DNA of 64,000 bases, taken from contig CAMZGS010000010.1 of NCBI GenBank assembly GCA_947306475.1, forward strand, positions 1-64,000. Direction: 5' to 3'. This document shows positions 1-10,612 of the stretch, one piece after another. Origin of the DNA: an uncultured Comamonas sp. (GTDB lineage Bacteria; Pseudomonadota; Gammaproteobacteria; Burkholderiales; Burkholderiaceae_C). The translations under genes were made by a program, and so were the position numbers. Within the stretch, counting starts at the first letter, position 1; each line of letters begins with the position of its first letter. The notes beneath the pieces were generated by a model. It was not told the origin of the DNA, ran no database searches, and worked only from the letters and a program-made list of their open reading frames with translations.

Positions 1-54
<54 letters not shown>

Positions 55-118
55 GTTGCAGACACCTTGTTTTCAACAAACTTCGTTATCTGCGAAGCCT
101 CGCATTATATACAGCTTT

Positions 119-1528
119 TTAGCGCCGTTTCAAATTCTCGAGAACTTTTTCGCGGCCCAGCAGTTCCAGCACCGCATCCACCGACGGCGTGTGCGCCGTG
201 CCCAGGGTGAGCACGCGCACCGGCATGGCCAGCTGGGGCATTTTGACGCCCTGCTCCTTGAGCACCTGCTTGATGGCGGCGGCAATGGCCTCCTTGTTCC
301 ACTCCACGCTTTGCATGGCGGCGGCAAAGGCATCCAGGATGGGGTTGGCCGCTTCGGTGACGTGCCTGGCGTAGTCCTCGGCGTTGCGCTCCACGCTGTC
401 TACATAGAACAACCTGGCCCAGTTGGCCAGATCGACCAGGGTGTCGCAGCGGTCCTTGAACAGTGCGCAGATGCGCACCAGACGGTCACCATCCGCATCC
501 AGCAGCCCGGCGTCCACGCCTGTCTTGACCACAAAGGGCCTGACCAGCTGGGCCAGCTTGGCGTCGTCGGTCATCTTCATGTGCTGGGCGTTGACCCAGC
601 GCAGCTTGGCTTCGTCGAACTGACCGGCGCTGCGGCCCAGGTGGTCCAGGTTGAACCATTCCAGGAACTGCTGGCGCGTGAAGATTTCGTCGTCGCCGTG
701 GCTCCAGCCCAGGCGTGCCAGGTAGTTGATCATGGCGTCGGGCAGATAGCCTTCGTCGCGGTACTGGGTGACGGCCTTGGCGCCGTTGCGCTTGGACATC
801 TTCTCGCCCTGCTCGTTGAGCACGGTGGGCAGGTGGGCAAAGGTCGGCACCTGGGCGCCCAGGGCTTCGAAGATGTGGATCTGGCGCGGGGTGTTGTTGA
901 CGTGGTCGTCGCCACGGATCACGTGGGTGATGCCCATGTCCATGTCGTCCACGCAGACGCAGAAGTTGTAGGTCGGCGTACCGTCCGGACGAGCGATCAC
1001 CAGGTCGTCCAGCTCGGAGTTCTGAAACTCGATGCGGCCCTTGCACTTGTCGTCCCAGGCCACCACGCCGTCCTTGGGTGTCTTGAAGCGCAGCACGGGC
1101 TTGACGCCTTCAGGAATGGGCGGCAGCACCTTGCCCGGCTCGGGGCGCCAGGTGCCGTCGTAGCGCGGCTTTTCCTTGTTGGCCATCTGGCGCTCGCGCA
1201 GGGTGTCGAGCTCTTCCACGGTCATGTAGCAGGGATAGACGTAGCCTTTTTCCTGCAGCTGGGCCAGCACTTCCTTGTAGCGATCCATGCGCTGCATCTG
1301 GTAGAACGGGCCTTCGTCGTGGTTCAGCTCCAGCCACTGCATGCCTTCCAGGATCACGTCCACGGAGGCCTGGGTCGAGCGCTCCAGGTCGGTGTCCTCG
1401 ATGCGCAGGATGAAGTCGCCGCCATTGGCGCGGGCAAAGGCCCAGGGGTACAGCGCCGAACGGATGTTGCCCAGGTGGATGAAGCCGGTGGGCGAAGGCG
1501 CAAAACGGGTACGGATTTTTTGGGTCAT
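119..1528 (-). CDS. gltX: glutamate--tRNA ligase
   Basis: Class I aminoacyl-tRNA synthetase of 469 residues that charges tRNA-Glu in the cytoplasm. The N-terminus has the HIGH-type motif as [11 protein letters not shown], and the Rossmann core carries the KMSKS-type loop as [12 protein letters not shown] near residue 240. The C-terminal half is the helical anticodon-binding region. Length matches the bacterial family. It lies 31 bases downstream of metZ and directly upstream of tRNA-Ala, at the end of the folC-purF-metZ run. The reading frame is intact. Confidence 0.97.
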   Translation of the reverse strand: MTQKIRTRFAPSPTGFIHLGNIRSALYPWAFARANGGDFILRIEDTDLERSTQASVDVILEGMQWLELNHDEGPFYQMQRMDRYKEVLAQLQEKGYVYPCYMTVEELDTLRERQMANKEKPRYDGTWRPEPGKVLPPIPEGVKPVLRFKTPKDGVVAWDDKCKGRIEFQNSELDDLVIARPDGTPTYNFCVCVDDMDMGITHVIRGDDHVNNTPRQIHIFEALGAQVPTFAHLPTVLNEQGEKMSKRNGAKAVTQYRDEGYLPDAMINYLARLGWSHGDDEIFTRQQFLEWFNLDHLGRSAGQFDEAKLRWVNAQHMKMTDDAKLAQLVRPFVVKTGVDAGLLDADGDRLVRICALFKDRCDTLVDLANWARLFYVDSVERNAEDYARHVTEAANPILDAFAAAMQSVEWNKEAIAAAIKQVLKEQGVKMPQLAMPVRVLTLGTAHTPSVDAVLELLGREKVLENLKRR

Positions 1529-1559
1529 AGGTCTTGGTGGTCGTTGTCTCGTCGTTCTG

Positions 1560-2783
1560 TCATTGCAGGCTGTCCAGCCCGCGCAGCAGGTCGGCCTTGA
1601 GGTCTTCGATGTGCTCCAGGCCCACGCTCATGCGCACCAGCCCCTGGCCGATGCCGGCAGCCTGGCGCTGCTCTTCCGTCAGGCGTCCGTGCGAGGTGCT
1701 GGCCGGATGCACGATGGTGGTCTTGACGTCGCCCAGGTTGGCCGTGAGCGAGCACACGCGCGTGCTGTCGATGACGTGGAAGGCGCGCTGGCGCAGCTCT
1801 TGTGCCGAGGCGTTGGCACCAGCCTTGACGTCAAACGCCAGCACGGCGCCGCCCATGCCGTTTTGCTGGCGCATGGCCAGCTCGTGCTGCGGGTGGCTCT
1901 TGAGGCCGGGATAGTACACACGCGCCACGTTGGGGTGTGCTTCCAGCCAGGTGGCCAGCTCCAGTGCTGCTGCGCTTTGCGCCTTGACGCGCAGCGCCAG
2001 CGTCTCCAGCCCCTTCATCGCCGTCCAGGCGTTGTAGGGTGCGGCATTCAGGCCACCGCTGCGCAGGAAAGTGCCCATGACCTTATCGACCGGATCGATG
2101 CGCCCACAGACGGCGCCGATCATGACGCGGCCTTGCCCGTCCAAGAATTTGGTGCCCGAGTGCACCACGATGTCGGCGCCAAACTGCGCCGGGCGTTGCA
2201 GGATCGGGGTGGCAAAGCTGTTGTCCACCACCAGCAGCGCGCCGTGGTTGTGGGCGATATCGGCCAGCGCCTGGATGTCGCACAGGTCGGTGAGCGGGTT
2301 GGTCGGCGTTTCGGCAAACAGCAGCCTGGTGTTGGGGCGGATGGCCGCTTGCCAGGCGGCGGCATCGGTTTGCGGCACGAAGGTGGTTTCCACACCAAAG
2401 CGCGCCATCTCGGAGCCCAGCAGCTTGATGGTGGAGCCAAACATGGACTGCGAGGCCACGATGTGGTCGCCTGCCTTCAATGCGGTGAGCGCCACCAGCA
2501 GGATGGCGCTCATGCCGGTGCTGGTGGCCACAGCGCATTCGGTGCCCTCCATGGCGGCCAGGCGCTGCTCGAAGCTGGCAACGGTGGGGTTGGAAGTGCG
2601 GCTGTAGGTGTAACCCTCTTCCTGGGCAGCAAAGCGGCGCGCGGCCGTTTCGCAATCGGGCTGGATGAAGCTGCTGGTCATGTACAGCGCTTCGCAGTGC
2701 TCGCCCCAGGGGCTGCGCGGCTGGGCCTGACGCACGGCCAGGGTTTCGGGATGCAGGCCTGGGGGCAGAGATCTATCGGTCAC
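1560..2783 (-). CDS. metZ: O-succinylhomoserine sulfhydrylase
   Basis: PLP-dependent Cys/Met-metabolism (gamma) family enzyme. In this family MetZ makes homocysteine directly from O-succinylhomoserine and sulfide. The PLP lysine sits in [12 protein letters not shown], and VVDNSFATP and the SRTSNPT segment are typical of the family. I chose GTG at 2783 over the ATG at 2810 because GAGGA lies 7 bases upstream of it, while the ATG has no clear ribosome-binding site. This gives 407 residues. Placement after purF is the conserved neighbourhood that separates MetZ from cystathionine gamma-synthase and MetY. Confidence 0.93.
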   Translation of the reverse strand: MTDRSLPPGLHPETLAVRQAQPRSPWGEHCEALYMTSSFIQPDCETAARRFAAQEEGYTYSRTSNPTVASFEQRLAAMEGTECAVATSTGMSAILLVALTALKAGDHIVASQSMFGSTIKLLGSEMARFGVETTFVPQTDAAAWQAAIRPNTRLLFAETPTNPLTDLCDIQALADIAHNHGALLVVDNSFATPILQRPAQFGADIVVHSGTKFLDGQGRVMIGAVCGRIDPVDKVMGTFLRSGGLNAAPYNAWTAMKGLETLALRVKAQSAAALELATWLEAHPNVARVYYPGLKSHPQHELAMRQQNGMGGAVLAFDVKAGANASAQELRQRAFHVIDSTRVCSLTANLGDVKTTIVHPASTSHGRLTEEQRQAAGIGQGLVRMSVGLEHIEDLKADLLRGLDSLQ

Positions 2784-2849
2784 GACACAATCCTCGGTTG
2801 CCCGACCCATGCGTCATGGGCGCAATGCCGGGCGTATTCGTAAACTATA

Positions 2850-2940
2850 AAAACCAGAGCTGCTGGCGCTCTCCATACAAGGAATTTGGCATGAAAACCA
2901 CTCAAAATCCTTGGTACATCAGCGCAAGCAGCTCACTTTA
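2850..2940. repeat. nested palindrome, copy A
   Basis: The left arm AGAGCTGCTGGCGCT (2856-2870) and right arm AGCGCAAGCAGCTC (2921-2934) are nearly inverse complements. They enclose an imperfect inner stem (AAGGAATTT against AAAATCCTT). It lies between purF and the metZ start on the minus strand. No gene is visible in 2811-2979. Confidence 0.75.
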
Positions 2941-2979
2941 TGAAAAGGCTACAGCGCCTTTCGTTGCTGTGCCCGGGTC

Positions 2980-4476
2980 CTAGCCGGCGTTGGGCAGCGA
3001 CAGGCGCGAGGTGGATTCGCCATCGTCGTCGGCATTGAGCGGCGCGGCAGCATGCAGCGGCGGATCGTCGGAGATGTCGCCGGTGATGTACTGGGCATCA
3101 AAGCACGAGGCTTCAAAGCCTGCCACGGCAGGATTGATCTGGGCGATGGCCTGCTTCATGGCCTCCAGGTCCTGGTAGATCAGCGCATCGCAGCCGATCC
3201 ACTGGCGCACTTCCTCTTCGGTGCGGTTGTGGGCGATCAGCTCCTCGCAGGTGGGCATGTCGATGCCATAGACGTTGGGGTAACGCACCGGCGGCGCCGC
3301 CGAGGCCAGATACACCTTGGCCGCGCCGGCATCGCGCGCCATCTGCACGATTTCCTTGGAGGTGGTGCCGCGCACGATGGAGTCATCGACCAGCAGCACG
3401 CTCTTGCCCTTGAACTCGCTGCCAATGGCGTTGAGCTTCTGGCGCACCGACTTCTTGCGTGTGGCCTGGCCGGGCATGATGAAGGTGCGGCCCACGTAGC
3501 GGTTCTTCACGAAGCCTTCGCGGTAGGGAATGCCCAGGCGCTGGGCCAGCTGCATGGCGCTGGGGCGGCTGGATTCGGGAATCGGGATGATGGCGTCGAT
3601 CTGGCTGGGCGGCACGGTGGAGATGACGCGCTTGGCCAGCGTCTCACCCATGTTCAGACGCGCCTGATAGACCGAGATGCCGTCAATGACCGAGTCGGGA
3701 CGGGCCAGATAGACGTATTCGAACACGCAGGGGTAGAGCTGGCTGCTGGCTGCGCACTGCTCGCGCTCGATGCGGCCATCCAGGTGCACGAAGAGCGCTT
3801 CGCCCGGTGCCACGTCGCCTTCCAGCTGGTGCAGCGTGCCCTCCAGCGCCACCGATTCGCTGGCCACCATCACCGTGCCATCGGCACCACGGCCCCAGCA
3901 CAGGGGACGGATGCCGTTGGGATCGCGAAACGCCAGCAGGCCATGACCGGCAATCAGCGCCACCACGGCGTAGGAGCCCTTGACGCGCTGATGCACGGCG
4001 CGCACAGCAGCAAACACATCGGTCGTGCGCAGGGCGCCGCCGCTGGTGGCACGTGCCAGCTCATGCGCCAGCACGTTGAGCAGCACTTCCGAGTCGCTTT
4101 CGGTATTGGTGTGGCGGTGGTCGGTATCGAACAGCTCACGGCGCAGACGGCGGGCGTTGGTCAGGTTGCCGTTGTGCGCCATGACGATGCCAAAGGGTGC
4201 GTTCACGTAGAACGGCTGGGCCTCCTCCTCGCTGGCAGCGTTGCCGGCCGTGGGATAGCGCACCTGCCCCAGGCCCACCGTGCCCGGCAGTGCACGCATG
4301 TTGCGCGTGCGAAAGACGTCGCGGACCATGCCCTTGGCCTTGTGCATGAAGAACTTGCGTTCCTGCTGCGTGACGATGCCCGCCGCATCCTGGCCTCGGT
4401 GCTGCAACAGCAGCAAAGCATCGTAAATAAGCTGGTTGACTGGTTGGGTGCTTACGACACCGACAATTCCACACAT
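2980..4476 (-). CDS. purF: amidophosphoribosyltransferase
   Basis: First committed enzyme of purine synthesis: PRPP plus glutamine gives 5-phosphoribosylamine. The glutamine amidotransferase nucleophile is Cys2 (MCGIVGVV), which also fixes the start. The PRPP-binding loop VLLVDDSIVRGTTSKE lies in the phosphoribosyltransferase half. Length is 498 residues, as expected. The C-terminus ends in a short acidic and polar tail of low complexity. It follows cvpA, the textbook arrangement, with a 108-base structured spacer between them. Confidence 0.97.
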   Translation of the reverse strand: MCGIVGVVSTQPVNQLIYDALLLLQHRGQDAAGIVTQQERKFFMHKAKGMVRDVFRTRNMRALPGTVGLGQVRYPTAGNAASEEEAQPFYVNAPFGIVMAHNGNLTNARRLRRELFDTDHRHTNTESDSEVLLNVLAHELARATSGGALRTTDVFAAVRAVHQRVKGSYAVVALIAGHGLLAFRDPNGIRPLCWGRGADGTVMVASESVALEGTLHQLEGDVAPGEALFVHLDGRIEREQCAASSQLYPCVFEYVYLARPDSVIDGISVYQARLNMGETLAKRVISTVPPSQIDAIIPIPESSRPSAMQLAQRLGIPYREGFVKNRYVGRTFIMPGQATRKKSVRQKLNAIGSEFKGKSVLLVDDSIVRGTTSKEIVQMARDAGAAKVYLASAAPPVRYPNVYGIDMPTCEELIAHNRTEEEVRQWIGCDALIYQDLEAMKQAIAQINPAVAGFEASCFDAQYITGDISDDPPLHAAAPLNADDDGESTSRLSLPNAG

Positions 4477-4494
4477 AGGATTACTTTTCTATAG

Positions 4495-4567
4495 ATCAGG
4501 GTGCGGGGCGGACACCCCGCGGTTGGGTTTGCGGACCGCCCCGGATTGCTGCCGGCACGGCCCTGAT
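4495..4567 (-). other. structured spacer between cvpA and purF
   Basis: The spacer can fold into nested stems: ATCAGGG (4495-4501) with CCCTGAT (4561-4567) outside, and GGGGCGG (4505-4511) with CCGCCCC (4536-4542) inside. It sits directly upstream of the purF start on the transcribed strand, so it could attenuate transcription or process the mRNA. No purine riboswitch core was recognised. The function is unknown. Confidence 0.45.
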
Positions 4568-4584
4568 TCCTTTCTCTGGCACCG

Positions 4585-5097
4585 CTACTGCGTGCCGTGC
4601 AGCATGCGCCCCCATGATTGCGGCAGGCTGGGCAGCGCCTGCGCCAGGCCTTGCGCCAGCCACGCTGCCGAGGTTGACTGCTGCCACCAGCTCTGGCTCT
4701 GCCAGCCTGCGGCCTGCACCACCATGGCCAGCACCAGCAACAGCACCAGCGCGCGCACCACACCAAAGCAGGCGCCAAACACGCGATCGACCGGCCGCAG
4801 GCCCACCATCTGGATCAGCTTCTTGGCCAGGCTGGCCAGCAGCCCCCAGGCAAAAGTCAGCACGATGAACAGCACGATGAACACGCCGGCATACAGCGCC
4901 TGCGGCGCGGCATTGCTGAAATAGGCGCTGGCCTGGGGCAGCAACTGCGGCACCAGCAGGCGCGCGGCAAAAAACGCCACCACCCAGCCCACCAGCATCA
5001 GCAGCTCATACACCAGCCCGCGCCAGGCGCCCAGCAGCATCGACAGCAGCAGCGTGGCCAGCACCAGCATATCCAGCAAGGCCAGGGCGTTGCTCAT
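4585..5097 (-). CDS. cvpA: CvpA family inner-membrane protein
   Basis: A 170-residue hydrophobic protein with about four membrane segments. The region from LLSMLLGAWRGLVYELLMLVGWVVAFF onward fits the CvpA (colicin V production) family. Known members are small inner-membrane proteins encoded beside purF and linked to envelope homeostasis. The gene sits between the SPOR-domain gene (15 bases upstream) and purF. The precise role is not evident from sequence. Confidence 0.9.
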   Translation of the reverse strand: MSNALALLDMLVLATLLLSMLLGAWRGLVYELLMLVGWVVAFFAARLLVPQLLPQASAYFSNAAPQALYAGVFIVLFIVLTFAWGLLASLAKKLIQMVGLRPVDRVFGACFGVVRALVLLLVLAMVVQAAGWQSQSWWQQSTSAAWLAQGLAQALPSLPQSWGRMLHGTQ

Positions 5098-5112
5098 GCG
5101 CGCACCTTTTCC

Positions 5113-5982
5113 TTACAGCGTGAGCACGGCACCTGCCAGACCCAGGGCCTTGGCACGTTCAGCGGCCTTGACTGCATCCTCGCGGTTGCTGAACGGCCCC
5201 AGGCGCACGCGGGTGCGCGGCCCTGCGGCGGTATTGACCGTCTGGGTATAGGTCTTGAGCCCGGCACCTTCCAGCTTGCGGCGTACTTCGTTGGCCGCGG
5301 CCACATCGGCAAAGGCCCCCACCTGCACGATGAAGCGCCCGCCCTGCGGCGCTGCGGCAGCCGGGCTGGCGGCTGCGGGCGGCGGAGGTGCCTTGCCTTC
5401 CAGCAGGGCACGGGCACGGGCGGCCTCGCGCTCGGCGGCCGACGGCGTGGCCGCAGGCTTGGGCGGCTCCGGCTTGGGTTCCGGCTTGATTTCTGGCTTC
5501 GGTGCCGGCTTGGGCTCAGGCTTTGGTTCCGGTTTGGGCGCAGGCTTGGGTTCGGGCTGTGGCACCACGCGCGGCGGCTGCGGCGGCATGGGGGGCGGCA
5601 CAGGCGTCCACACTTCACCATCGTCGTCCAGCTCGGGTTCCGCCACCTGCGGGTTCTGCGACTGGGGCGGGCGCATGTCGGGCGTGGCCCCGTGGGTCTG
5701 GGCCTGCTCGCCCGGCACCACCAGGGGGGCAACCTTGTTGCGGTCCGGGATCTCGATGGGAATGTCCACCGGAATCGGACGTGGCTGGGAGTCAAACAGC
5801 AGGGGAAAGCCGATCACCCCTGCCACAATCAGCACGGCTGCACCCAGCAGACGGTGACGCGCGCGTGTGCGCATCTGTTCCACACTGTGCGCCTGGGCTG
5901 CGCGCGAGCGACGCACGGGCGCAGGCTCGCGCTCTTCGCTGCCGCTGCGCTTGCCCAACCAGGGAAATTTGAAGAATGCCAT
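5113..5982 (-). CDS. SPOR-domain membrane protein (DedD-like)
   Basis: A 289-residue bitopic protein. It has a short cytoplasmic N-terminus rich in Arg, one membrane segment (LLGAAVLIVAGVIGFPLLF, near residues 45-63), a long periplasmic linker with tandem Pro-Lys and Pro-Glu repeats, and a C-terminal SPOR domain (RFIVQVGAFADVAAANEVRR onward). SPOR domains bind denuded peptidoglycan at the septum, so a cell-division role like DedD is likely. It is located between folC and cvpA, the same order as dedD in many proteobacteria. Confidence 0.88.
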   Translation of the reverse strand: MAFFKFPWLGKRSGSEEREPAPVRRSRAAQAHSVEQMRTRARHRLLGAAVLIVAGVIGFPLLFDSQPRPIPVDIPIEIPDRNKVAPLVVPGEQAQTHGATPDMRPPQSQNPQVAEPELDDDGEVWTPVPPPMPPQPPRVVPQPEPKPAPKPEPKPEPKPAPKPEIKPEPKPEPPKPAATPSAAEREAARARALLEGKAPPPPAAASPAAAAPQGGRFIVQVGAFADVAAANEVRRKLEGAGLKTYTQTVNTAAGPRTRVRLGPFSNREDAVKAAERAKALGLAGAVLTL

Positions 5983-6003
5983 GAAGTGCGGTATTTGCAG
6001 GCC

Positions 6004-7473
6004 TTAGCCTAAATGCTTGGCATGCAGACGCGGCGGACCATCCTTGACCACCTCGCCCACCGTATAAAAAGAGCCAAAGACGACGATTCTATCAGCCGCG
6101 CCCGCAGCGGCCATGGCCGCCTGGAGTGCCCGCTCGGGGCAATCGAATGTGCTGCTGTACTTCAGCTGCGGTGCCTGCTCGGGCTGGGCACCACTCTTGC
6201 TGCGGTGCACCGTCAGGCGCACATTGCCGGATGCCGTGGCTTCCCCATCACGCTCGGCGCCCTGCGGCGCCGGGGGCTGCGCACCCTCGGGGGCGGCCAG
6301 CGGCTCCAGCGCACGCCACTGCTGCTCCAGATCCCTGGCCTTGGCGGCACGCTCAATGGGCAGATCGGTGAAGTACCAGCGATCCATCAACGGGCTGATC
6401 ATCTCCAGCATCGGGGCCAGGTCCTTGTCCGCCATGGCACCAAAGACGGCATGGGTCACCGGGAAGGTCTGCCCCATGGCCTGCAGATTGGCCGCCAGCG
6501 CCGCCACGGAGTGCGGGTTGTGCGCCACATCCAGTATCAGCACCGGCTCGCCGGGCAGCACCTGAAAGCGCCCGGGCAGTTCCACCATGGCCAGGCCCGT
6601 GCGCACGGCCTGCGCAGTCACCGGCACCTTGTCGCGCAGCGCCTCGAAGGCGGCCAGCACACCTGCTGCGTTGACCAGCTGATTGGCACCGCGCAGGGCC
6701 GGGTAGGACAGGCCGGCGTAACGACGCCCGCGCCCGGCCCAGGCCCACTGCTGCTGGTCGCCGCTGTAGTTGAAGTCCTCGCCAAACCGCCACAGATCGG
6801 CGCCAATGGCCCGGGCGTGCTCCAGCACGCTTTGCGGTGGCATGGGGTCGCTGACCACCACCGGGCGGCCGGCGCGCATGATGCCGGCCTTCTCGCGGCC
6901 AATGGACTCGCGATCCGGCCCCAGAAAGGCGGTGTGGTCCACATCCACGCTGGTGATGATGGCGCAGTCGGCATCGATGATGTTGGTGGCATCCAGCCGC
7001 CCGCCCAAGCCCACTTCCAGGATGATCACATCCAGCCCGGCCAGACTCAGCAGCCGCAGGATGGCCAGGGTGGTGAATTCAAAATAGGTCAGCAGCACCT
7101 CCTCGCCGTCTAGGCGCGCAGCTTGCACGGCAGCAAAGTGGGGCAGCAGCGCATCGGCTGCGACGATTTCCCCATGCACGCGGCAGCGCTCCTCAAAATG
7201 CACCAGGTGCGGCGAGGTATAGACCCCGGTGCGATACCCGGCCTGCAAGGCCACCGCCTCCAGCATGGCGCAGGTGGAGCCCTTGCCATTGGTGCCCGCC
7301 ACCGTGATCACCGGACAGGGCATGCGCAGCTGCATGCGCTGCGCCACGGTCTGCACGCGCTCCAGCCCCAGGGCGATATTGGCCGGGTGGATGTGCTCGC
7401 AATAGGCCAGCCACTGGGCCAGCGTGGTGAAGGTGGAGGGGGTGGTGGACAGGAGGGAATCTGAGGTTTGCAT
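6004..7473 (-). CDS. folC: bifunctional dihydrofolate / folylpolyglutamate synthase
   Basis: Mur-ligase-like enzyme that adds glutamate to dihydropteroate and to folates. The P-loop is GTNGKGST, and DVDHTAFLG and the LDVAHNPHS motif of the C-terminal ligase domain are present. The start is placed at ATG 7473 (MQTSDSLL), giving 489 residues. The frame stays open upstream to 7914 but is there antisense to another gene, so the longer form is rejected. A Pro/Gly/Ala-rich insert near residues 410-430 lengthens it slightly over usual family members. It heads the SPOR-cvpA-purF run. Confidence 0.95.
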   Translation of the reverse strand: MQTSDSLLSTTPSTFTTLAQWLAYCEHIHPANIALGLERVQTVAQRMQLRMPCPVITVAGTNGKGSTCAMLEAVALQAGYRTGVYTSPHLVHFEERCRVHGEIVAADALLPHFAAVQAARLDGEEVLLTYFEFTTLAILRLLSLAGLDVIILEVGLGGRLDATNIIDADCAIITSVDVDHTAFLGPDRESIGREKAGIMRAGRPVVVSDPMPPQSVLEHARAIGADLWRFGEDFNYSGDQQQWAWAGRGRRYAGLSYPALRGANQLVNAAGVLAAFEALRDKVPVTAQAVRTGLAMVELPGRFQVLPGEPVLILDVAHNPHSVAALAANLQAMGQTFPVTHAVFGAMADKDLAPMLEMISPLMDRWYFTDLPIERAAKARDLEQQWRALEPLAAPEGAQPPAPQGAERDGEATASGNVRLTVHRSKSGAQPEQAPQLKYSSTFDCPERALQAAMAAAGAADRIVVFGSFYTVGEVVKDGPPRLHAKHLG

Positions 7474-7518
7474 AAGGCCTGCGATTGTCGCGCAGCAAAG
7501 CATGCCATCATGGCGGGC

Positions 7519-7893
7519 ATGACTACCCACGCGCAAATTCATGTGTACGGCATTGCCAATTGCGACACGGTGAAAAAGGCCCGTCAGTGGCTCACCGCCC
7601 AGCAGCTGGACTTTGCATTCCACGACTTCAAGAAAGAGCCGCCCACTGCCGAGCAAGTCCAGACGTGGCAGCAGGCCGTCGGCTGGGAAAAGCTGCTCAA
7701 CCGCCAGGGCCAGACCTGGCGCAAGCTCGATGCCGACGCCCAGGCGCGCATCCAGGACGCGGCCAGCGCTGCCGCCTTCCTGCTGCAGCAGCCCAGCGCC
7801 ATCAAGCGCCCGGTGGTGCAGTGGGCCGATGGCCGCATCACCATCGGCTTCAACGCCGACACCTGGGCCGGCAACCTGTCCGCCCATCCGTGA
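7519..7893 (+). CDS. ArsC/Spx family (YffB-like) protein
   Basis: A 124-residue thioredoxin-fold protein of the arsenate-reductase-like ArsC family. It starts MTTHAQIHVYGIANCDTVKK, with a single cysteine in NCDTVKKA where Spx/YffB members have CxxxKKA. There is no second catalytic Cys nearby, so it is more likely the YffB/MgsR type than a true arsenate reductase. An in-frame ATG at 7510 is an alternative start. It is divergent from folC, with a spacer of about 45 bases that must hold both promoters. Confidence 0.85.
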   Translation: MTTHAQIHVYGIANCDTVKKARQWLTAQQLDFAFHDFKKEPPTAEQVQTWQQAVGWEKLLNRQGQTWRKLDADAQARIQDAASAAAFLLQQPSAIKRPVVQWADGRITIGFNADTWAGNLSAHP

Positions 7894-7906
7894 CGAAAGG
7901 GGTGCC

Positions 7907-8500
7907 ATGAGCACAAAAAATCAGAGCATCCTGCGCTTGCTCACCGTGGGTTTTGGGCTTTTTCTGCATCTGACCACCAGCGCGCAGGACGGCGCCATCC
8001 CGGCGGGTGCCGTCCATGCCAAGGTCATCCAGACCACCCCCATCCTGGTCCGTGAGCGCCTGCCGCACGAGGAATGCGTCGCCCTGACCCAGGAGCGCCA
8101 GCAGTGCCGCACCACCTACCGCGTGCATGAGCGCACCCAGGGCTACGAGGTGACCTACCTCTACCAGGGCCGGCAGTACACCACCGAAATGGCCTACGAC
8201 CCGGGCGCCACTGTGCTCATCCTGCCACCACGGGCGCAGAACAGCTACAGCAGCCAGTCCGACCCGGAAAACGCCAGCGTGCAGCCCGGACGCAAGAGCT
8301 ATGGCTCAGCCCCCGTGGGGGACAGCACGCTCAGCATCGAATACCGTGACCCTCAGCCCGACATCCCCATCGTGCTGGACCTCCACGCCCCCCTGAACGC
8401 CAGACCGGGCCAGCCACACCGCCGGCCAACACCCGCAGCGCCTCCCGGCCAGCGCCCCGGGCATCCGGCAGGCCAGCCGCCCGGAGTACCTGGCCACTGA
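7907..8500 (+). CDS. secreted protein related to the tail of glycine-zipper proteins
   Basis: A 197-residue protein with an N-terminal signal peptide (LLTVGFGLFLHLTTSAQ, cleavage likely near residue 26). The middle part carries paired cysteines (EECVALTQERQQC) and the segment YEVTYLYQGRQYTTEMAYDPG. That segment resembles the C-terminal part of outer-membrane proteins with a 2TM glycine zipper, but the glycine zipper itself is absent. The last 50 residues are low-complexity Pro/Gly/Arg. It lies 13 bases after the ArsC-like gene. Function unknown. Confidence 0.7.
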   Translation: MSTKNQSILRLLTVGFGLFLHLTTSAQDGAIPAGAVHAKVIQTTPILVRERLPHEECVALTQERQQCRTTYRVHERTQGYEVTYLYQGRQYTTEMAYDPGATVLILPPRAQNSYSSQSDPENASVQPGRKSYGSAPVGDSTLSIEYRDPQPDIPIVLDLHAPLNARPGQPHRRPTPAAPPGQRPGHPAGQPPGVPGH

Positions 8501-8569
8501 AGCCTCCGGGCCGACCGGGCTGGCCTAAAATGGCCGGCTTCGTTCCAACTTCAGCGACTACGCGTTCCC

Positions 8570-8887
8570 ATGACTACCGAGCAGTTCTCCGGCGTTACCC
8601 TGACCACCAAGGCCAATGTCTATTTCGACGGCAAGTGCGTCAGCCACAGCTTTACCCTGGCCGATGGCACCAGGAAGTCCGTGGGCGTGGTACTGCCCGC
8701 CACACTGACCTTCAACACCGGCGCTGCCGAAATCATGGAATGCGTGGGCGGCTCCTGCGAATACAAGCTCGATGGCAGCAACGAGTGGAAAACCTCCACT
8801 GTGGGCGAGAGCTTCCAGATCCCGGCCAATTCGAAGTTCGACATTCGTGTGACCGAGGCCTACCACTACATCTGCCACTACGCCTGA
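8570..8887 (+). CDS. ppnP: pyrimidine/purine nucleoside phosphorylase
   Basis: A 105-residue single-domain cupin of the PpnP (formerly UPF0345/DUF1255) family, which splits several nucleosides with phosphate into base and ribose-1-phosphate. The sequence covers the whole family length, from FSGVTLTTKANVYFDGKCVS to AYHYICHYA. It is a separate unit between the secreted-protein gene and argG. Confidence 0.92.
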   Translation: MTTEQFSGVTLTTKANVYFDGKCVSHSFTLADGTRKSVGVVLPATLTFNTGAAEIMECVGGSCEYKLDGSNEWKTSTVGESFQIPANSKFDIRVTEAYHYICHYA

Positions 8888-8897
8888 TTGCGGCCTT

Positions 8898-10311
<1,414 letters not shown>

Positions 10312-10394
10312 AACCAGGGCGTCTGTCCCCGCGCCTGCCCCCTGCCGGGTGGGCGCGGCAAGCGCCCCCCAAGCACCACGCAAGACCAACCCAC

Positions 10395-10424
10395 AAAACC
10401 GCCCTTTTGCCAGGCGGTTTTTTG
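10395..10424 (+). terminator. Rho-independent terminator after argG
   Basis: Inverted repeat AAAACCGCC...GGCGGTTTT followed by a T-rich run, about 85 bases after the argG stop. It separates argG from the transporter operon. Confidence 0.85.
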
Positions 10425-10612
10425 TTTGACAGCACAATGCCCGCCGTCCGGCACCTGACACCAGAAAAACGCACGACTGTGCAAAATTTTTGAATTTGAT
10501 CTGGATTTCCCGGTGAATTTTTTCACCCTGGGTTGCTGCCACTCCCTACAATGGCCGACGCCTCCCGACCCTTCTGGGCTGGGCCGAAAATACATTGAAG
10601 AAAGTCTTCCCT

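Noticed and set aside
56-1600. Long plus-strand ORF (514 codons) opposite gltX
   Set aside because: It is antisense to a full-length, motif-complete gltX, and its His/Val/Gly-rich translation is typical of a high-G+C shadow frame.
7474-7914. Upstream extension of folC
   Set aside because: It is antisense to the ArsC-like gene, and the conserved FolC start is at 7473.
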